8,918 nucleotides of DNA from CAZDHT01 sp964505325 (GTDB taxonomy: Bacteria > Planctomycetota > PUPC01). Under the pieces are notes generated by a model that saw only the letters and a program-made list of their open reading frames with translations, ran no database searches and was not told the DNA's origin. Shown here in pieces: positions 5,169 to 8,918 of this stretch. How positions within the stretch are numbered: the first letter of the stretch is position 1; every line of letters begins with the position of its first letter. The stretch lies in contig CAZDHT010000229.1 of the NCBI GenBank assembly GCA_964505325.1, positions 1 through 8,918 of the forward strand. Reading direction: 5' to 3'. The position numbers and the translations under genes were made by a program.

Positions 5169-8100
5169 CTATCGGCGCCGCCTCCTCAACGCGAGCAGCG
5201 CCATTCCGACCAGCCCCAGCGCGGCCGGCTCGGGGATGGGCGCCAGCGCGGGCGGCTCCACCGTGATGCGCAGGGCGTTCATGCCCGACACGTAGGAGCG
5301 GACCGTCATCTCGAGCACGGCTTGGCCGCTGCCATCCGCCACGAACGTCCAGAGCATGATGTCGTGGTCCCTGTGTCCCTCGGTGTCGTTGTAGAAGTCG
5401 TCCGAGTTGCCATCGATGGAGAACTCGTCGTTCAGCAGGTAGTCGGCCCGCCAGTAGGTCATGCCGTCCATCGAAGCGATCAACTCGAAGTAATACGTGA
5501 GCCCCGGGACCAAGCCGGTGATCGTGATCTCGCCCACCTCCCCGGTAGAGCCTTCATAGAACTCGTCGTCCGAGGCGCTCCAGGGGAGCCAGAACGGCAC
5601 GTTGTTGCCCGACCAGCCGTCGCCTGTCCCCGCGCTGGCGAACCCATTGGTGATCTCCAGTTTCAGGTCGCTGGCGAGGCCGTCAGTCGTGAGCAGGGCG
5701 AGGGTCGTGCCCGTCGTCCGGGCCGGCAGGACGTTCCACCCTGGCACCAGGGAGCCGCCGAAGTCGATGCGGATGTCCAGCAGCTTCTGCGGCGTGTAGT
5801 CGACGTAGACGTCGTTGCCGTCCTGCCGGATGCCGAACCCGGCCATCAGGTTGCCGTCGTAGGCGTTGCGGAACTCACGATAGTCCAGCACGAAGTCATC
5901 GGCGTCGAATCCGGTGACGCCACCGGCCGCCGACGCGATCTTCCAGCTATGACTGCTGTCCTTGTCGAAGTTGGCCATGTCGCCGGAATCAGCCGGGTGG
6001 CTGCCGCCCAGCGAGCCGACCGTGAACAGATTGACGGTGAACGGATCGGCGGATGTGGCGGCGATGTCCAGCGTCCCGCTCAGGTTGAGCAGGTCCCAGC
6101 CCGTGCCGGCGCCGGCCGTCGCGTGGTCGATCTCCCAGTCATACACGCCGCCGGCGCCCCACGTGGCGTTCACGCCGTTGAGGGCCCCGACGCTGGTGCC
6201 GGGGGCGACGGTGCCGCCGCTGTTGACGATGAGCGAACCATTGATGGTGCCCGTGCCGCCCAGCACGCCGGTGCCGCTCACGGTCACCGTGCTGGCGGCG
6301 GCGGTGCTGCCGTTCACGTTGAGGCGGCCGGCGGTGACGGCGGTGGGGCCGGTGTAGGTGTTGGTGCCGCCGAGGGAGACGGTGCCGCTGGTGGTCTTGT
6401 TCAGACCACCCGTGCCGCCGAGGACGGCGTTGACCGTGCCCGACCGAGCGTCGAAGGCGCTGCTGCTGCTGATCGTGGCGGTGCCGTTGACCGTGCCGCC
6501 GCTGATCATCAGCACGCCGGCGCCGAGGTCTTGGTTGTTGGCACCCGCGTCGAGCGTGCCGCCGTTGACCGTGACCGCGCCGCCCGAGGGCAGCGTATCG
6601 ACCGCGCCGCACACCAATGTGCCCGCGTCGACCACTGTGGCGCTGTGGCTGTTGCTGCCCGAGAGCGTGACCGTGCCGCTGCCGATCTTGGTCAGCGTTT
6701 CGGAGCCACTGATGTCGCCGTTGACGGTCAGCGTGCCGCCCGCCTGCTGCATGTCAATATAGGTGCCGCAGTTGAGCGTCACGTTTGCGTCGATCACATG
6801 CGCCGCGCCCGTGTCGGCCACGATGATGTAGGCCGTGCCGCCGCCGGCACCCAGCCCCAGCGCTCCGCCGCTATCGCTGAACGTATAGGCGCTGCCGCCA
6901 TCGATTCGAACGATGCCTGCCACCGGGCCCGCGCCCGAGCCGGCTGCGACCAACACGGTCTTGGTCGTCGCGCCGGACTCGAACTTCGCCATCTCGGTGG
7001 CGGTGGTTGGGGCGTCGGCGCCGCTGTCATCGAACCCGTCGGCATCCCACGTGCCCGACGTGCCGCCGTCCCACGTGCGCGAGGCGACATCCGGTATGAG
7101 CGTGCCGCCGATCCCGGCCGCGCCGCTCAGGTCGGCGACCACGTAGCTGAGAACACCAAGGTATGCATTGCCGCCGTCGAACGGGTCATACTTGATGACG
7201 TCGCCGCTCGGGGTGCGCAGCTTGATCCTGGTGACCGTGTCGAAGCCGAGGAGCGATCCGCCAATGGTCGACGTGCCGCTGTCGCTGTCGAGGGCGGCGA
7301 ACTTGACCTTGCCGCAGTCCAGGCCGCCGTCAAGAGCGACGCTGCCGCCGCTGCCCGACGTGGTGTAGAGCTTGAGGTCACCGTAGTCGCTCGCGCTGTT
7401 GCGGGCCCAGAGGTTGATCGCGCCGCCGATGGTGATGTCACCCGCCACGCCCTGGATGGTGACGTCGGTCGCCTCGCAGTCGGACTGGGGGCCGTTGTTA
7501 TGGCCGTCGATATAGCCGTTGATGGTGACGCTCGCGTAGTTCTCGATCTTGACCTTGTCGTTGGGGTTGCCGTACCCGTTACGCTTGTACGAGGCATCGA
7601 TGTTGTTGATCTCGCAGTCGCCCAGCGGGGTGCCGACGGTGTCGTTGTCGTAGTCGCCATCGAGGGTGATCTCGCCGCCGTGGTCGTCCGCGCCGTAGGT
7701 ACTGGTCCCGGTGCGGGCGAGCAGGTCGCCGGCGCGGAAGGCGCCCTCATGGTAGATGCGGATGTAGCCGGGGTATCTGCCAGCTTTGCTGGAGGACACG
7801 GTGCCCAGCGTGGCTCCCAGGTCCGCGTCCTGGTTCTGGATCTTGACGGAGCCGGTGCTGTAGACGCGGACATTGCTGCCGGACGTCGGGCCTCGGCTGT
7901 TCTCCGCGTCCAGGTTGTCGACGCGGATGTTGCCGGCCTCGCCGTAGCCTGTGCCGTTCGCCTCGCCGATGTAGATGTTGCCGGCGGCACAGCCGCTCTC
8001 GGCTTGGAAGTACGCGTGTGTTGTGATGCTTCCGCACGAAATGTCGCCTACGTTCTTGATGACAATGTCGCCCGTGTACGTCGGGTAGAACGACGTTCGC

Positions 8101-8474
8101 TCGGTGGTGATGGCGTCGAATCGGCTGGTGACGGCGTTCCAGACGCCCTGGCCGGTGATGTTCCCGCCGTTGAGGTCGAGCTTGATGGCGGTGGCTGTGA
8201 CTGTCTTCGTACCGTCGTTGGTGTAGAGCATGTAGGTGCCAAGGTTCAGTCCGGCCGGCGTGACGGCGTCGCCCGGGGTCCCGTCGCCGTTCTTGTCATT
8301 CCAGTCGTAAACGCCGGACGCGTTGTCGTCGACGTTCTGCGTACCGACTGCCAGCGGGATGGCGTTGGTGCCGCCGTTCAGACTGGTCGTCGCGTCGAGC
8401 GGCGCAGCCTGTGCCGGAAACGCGCCCGCGACCAGCCCCAACACTACCGCCAAAACCATTGCCCTCTTCAACAT
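5169..8474 (-). CDS. large secreted PEP-CTERM protein with autotransporter-associated beta-strand repeats
   Basis: An 1101-residue surface or exported protein. Residues 1-24 form a signal peptide (MLKRAM, hydrophobic core, FPAQA before APLD). D60-N62-D64-G65-D69 resembles a calcium-binding loop. Residues about 130-440 have recurring G-x-[IV]-x-[IV] strands (GDIVIKN, GNIYIGE, GNIRVDN, GSVKIQN, GDITIGG), suggesting a beta-helix. Residues about 468-810 form a PATR passenger-like region, starting at TWDGGTSGTWDADG. Residues about 898-1072 form a separate beta-rich domain starting LLDIRIDFGG. The end is a PEP-CTERM tail: PEP at 1081-1083, a short hydrophobic helix, then RRRRR. In known systems exosortase cleaves such tails during surface or matrix sorting; no exosortase is in this window. 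No autotransporter barrel is present. The ATG at 8474 is chosen over the open frame to 8612 because AAGGAG lies 7 bases upstream and the signal peptide starts there. An adhesive or extracellular-matrix role is inferred. Confidence 0.92.
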   Translation of the reverse strand: MLKRAMVLAVVLGLVAGAFPAQAAPLDATTSLNGGTNAIPLAVGTQNVDDNASGVYDWNDKNGDGTPGDAVTPAGLNLGTYMLYTNDGTKTVTATAIKLDLNGGNITGQGVWNAVTSRFDAITTERTSFYPTYTGDIVIKNVGDISCGSITTHAYFQAESGCAAGNIYIGEANGTGYGEAGNIRVDNLDAENSRGPTSGSNVRVYSTGSVKIQNQDADLGATLGTVSSSKAGRYPGYIRIYHEGAFRAGDLLARTGTSTYGADDHGGEITLDGDYDNDTVGTPLGDCEINNIDASYKRNGYGNPNDKVKIENYASVTINGYIDGHNNGPQSDCEATDVTIQGVAGDITIGGAINLWARNSASDYGDLKLYTTSGSGGSVALDGGLDCGKVKFAALDSDSGTSTIGGSLLGFDTVTRIKLRTPSGDVIKYDPFDGGNAYLGVLSYVVADLSGAAGIGGTLIPDVASRTWDGGTSGTWDADGFDDSGADAPTTATEMAKFESGATTKTVLVAAGSGAGPVAGIVRIDGGSAYTFSDSGGALGLGAGGGTAYIIVADTGAAHVIDANVTLNCGTYIDMQQAGGTLTVNGDISGSETLTKIGSGTVTLSGSNSHSATVVDAGTLVCGAVDTLPSGGAVTVNGGTLDAGANNQDLGAGVLMISGGTVNGTATISSSSAFDARSGTVNAVLGGTGGLNKTTSGTVSLGGTNTYTGPTAVTAGRLNVNGSTAAASTVTVSGTGVLGGTGTINGSLIVNSGGTVAPGTSVGALNGVNATWGAGGVYDWEIDHATAGAGTGWDLLNLSGTLDIAATSADPFTVNLFTVGSLGGSHPADSGDMANFDKDSSHSWKIASAAGGVTGFDADDFVLDYREFRNAYDGNLMAGFGIRQDGNDVYVDYTPQKLLDIRIDFGGSLVPGWNVLPARTTGTTLALLTTDGLASDLKLEITNGFASAGTGDGWSGNNVPFWLPWSASDDEFYEGSTGEVGEITITGLVPGLTYYFELIASMDGMTYWRADYLLNDEFSIDGNSDDFYNDTEGHRDHDIMLWTFVADGSGQAVLEMTVRSYVSGMNALRITVEPPALAPIPEPAALGLVGMALLALRRRRR
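6315..6701 (-). repeat. PATR beta-strand repeats within the PEP-CTERM gene
   Basis: Two clear copies of the autotransporter-associated beta-strand motif are encoded: GSGTVTLSGSNSHSATVVDAG (about residues 598-618, shown here with its flanking Gly) and TSGTVSLGGTNTYTGPTAV followed by TAGRLNVNG (about 695-720). They are about 97 residues apart. Weaker related strands lie between (GGAVTVNGGTLDAG, GGTVNGTATI) and after (STVTVSGTGVLGGTGTI). At DNA level the region is rich in near-repeats of GTGCCGCCG on the plus strand. Such repeats form stacked right-handed beta-helix turns. Confidence 0.75.
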
Positions 8475-8481
8475 TGCCCCA

Positions 8482-8507
8482 CTCCTTTCGTTTGCTGCAC
8501 GTGCAGC
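8482..8507 (-). promoter_or_regulatory. ribosome binding site and adjoining 14 bp palindrome of the PEP-CTERM gene
   Basis: AAAGGAG (8488-8482) is the ribosome binding site, 7 bases before the ATG at 8474. Six bases farther upstream is GCTGCACGTGCAGC (8494-8507), a perfect palindrome centred on CACGTG. As DNA it could bind a dimeric regulator; as RNA, folding next to the ribosome site could tune translation. No convincing -10/-35 pair was found farther upstream. Confidence 0.45.
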
Positions 8508-8612
8508 GCCCCATTGAACGTTCCTGTCTGCAACACCTTCACGGTCTCGCACCACTTCGCTCCTTCCATAACGCCAGTATGAACTCTCGACTTCTCGGCG
8601 GGCCCTATCCAC

Positions 8613-8918
8613 TCGCTGGGGTGGCCCTCGGTCCTCCGTTTCTCAATGCCTGTGCCCTTCGTACACGAACTCTCTCGTTCCTCTTTTTCCCAACAGGTCA
8701 ACCGGCCGCACGCACGCCACTGGCTCCGGGGGCCGGCGCGTTACGGGCCTCGGCGGGCCCATTCGTCAGGCCGTGCCGCGCGCCGTGGTGATGCCCGGCG
8801 GTAGCGGGCCGCACCAGCGGTCTTCCAGCAATCAGGGGCGCCGAACCGCCCAAGCCATACCAGGCACAATGCCTGCATATCGCCGGAGACTCCTCAGTTC
8901 CAGTGGAGTGGGGCCGTG
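8613..8918. other. upstream flank of the PEP-CTERM gene, no convincing gene
   Basis: This stretch has no protein-like frame I can support. It holds a hairpin at 8787-8815 (GGTG..GCCCG, 7-base loop, CGGGC..CACC) without a following T-run. A minus-strand frame open from the right edge to a stop near 8701 contains CRHCAWYG but otherwise looks random; it could be the end of a gene lying outside. A promoter for the PEP-CTERM gene is expected here or nearer the ATG but is not recognisable. Confidence 0.5.

Noticed and set aside
6200..6700. Short regular repeats suggesting a CRISPR or tandem repeat array
   Set aside because: The GTGCCGCCG-like repeats are irregular, stay in the coding frame and are explained by Gly/Thr-rich PATR strands.
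5121..8582. Plus-strand open frame of over 1150 codons antisense to the PEP-CTERM gene
   Set aside because: It has no signal peptide, domain or ribosome binding site and is Val/Asp/Arg/Ala-rich as expected from reading Gly/Thr/Ala-rich GC codons in reverse. The minus strand has a signal peptide, PATR repeats and a PEP-CTERM tail.
8701..8918. Minus-strand frame entering from the right edge with CRHCAWYG
   Set aside because: A two-cysteine motif alone is not enough; the rest is Ala/Pro/Gly/Arg-rich and compatible with chance in GC-rich DNA.

Overview
The window is GC-rich and reads as bacterial chromosome from the Planctomycetes or a related PVC-superphylum lineage. The evidence is a PEP-CTERM surface protein with autotransporter-associated beta-strand repeats, an ECF sigma factor of the Rhodopirellula/Verrucomicrobium-like type coupled to a FecR-domain protein, and small planctomycete-style lipoprotein and membrane proteins. 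This taxonomic reading is inferred from protein style; the window holds no rRNA or marker gene.

Left part (1-3402, minus strand). A compact operon runs right to left: ECF sigma factor (2821-3402), membrane-anchored FecR-domain protein with a long coiled-coil tail (1583-2821, TGATG stop/start overlap), secreted TPR protein (414-1490), and a single-pass membrane protein cut by the window edge (1-336). It looks like an envelope signalling unit: a sigma factor, its likely membrane-bound partner, and two exported proteins of unknown role.

Divergent control region (3403-3743). Back-to-back candidate promoters face the sigma operon (minus) and a small lipoprotein gene (plus, 3744-4133). Between them lies a 7+7 bp inverted repeat. 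The lipoprotein leader can form two mutually exclusive hairpins.

Middle (4134-5168). About 1 kb without an intact gene. It holds a 90 bp palindromic element with perfect 17 bp outer arms (a REP-like repeat and/or terminator), a perfect 20 bp palindrome (a likely operator), the remnant of a GntR-type regulator reduced to its DNA-binding domain with no clear start codon, and a short lysine-rich open frame. It looks like a decayed regulator locus.

Right part (5169-8474, minus strand). One large secreted protein (1101 aa) has a signal peptide, a beta-helix-like region, a PATR repeat region, a C-terminal beta-rich domain and a PEP-CTERM sorting tail. Upstream (8475-8918) I see a 14 bp palindrome next to its ribosome binding site but no convincing gene.

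No tRNA, rRNA, CRISPR array or intact transposase was seen. Nothing here is clearly a wholly new system. The most unusual items are the ECF/FecR/TPR operon with its extended FecR protein, and the palindrome beside the broken GntR gene.
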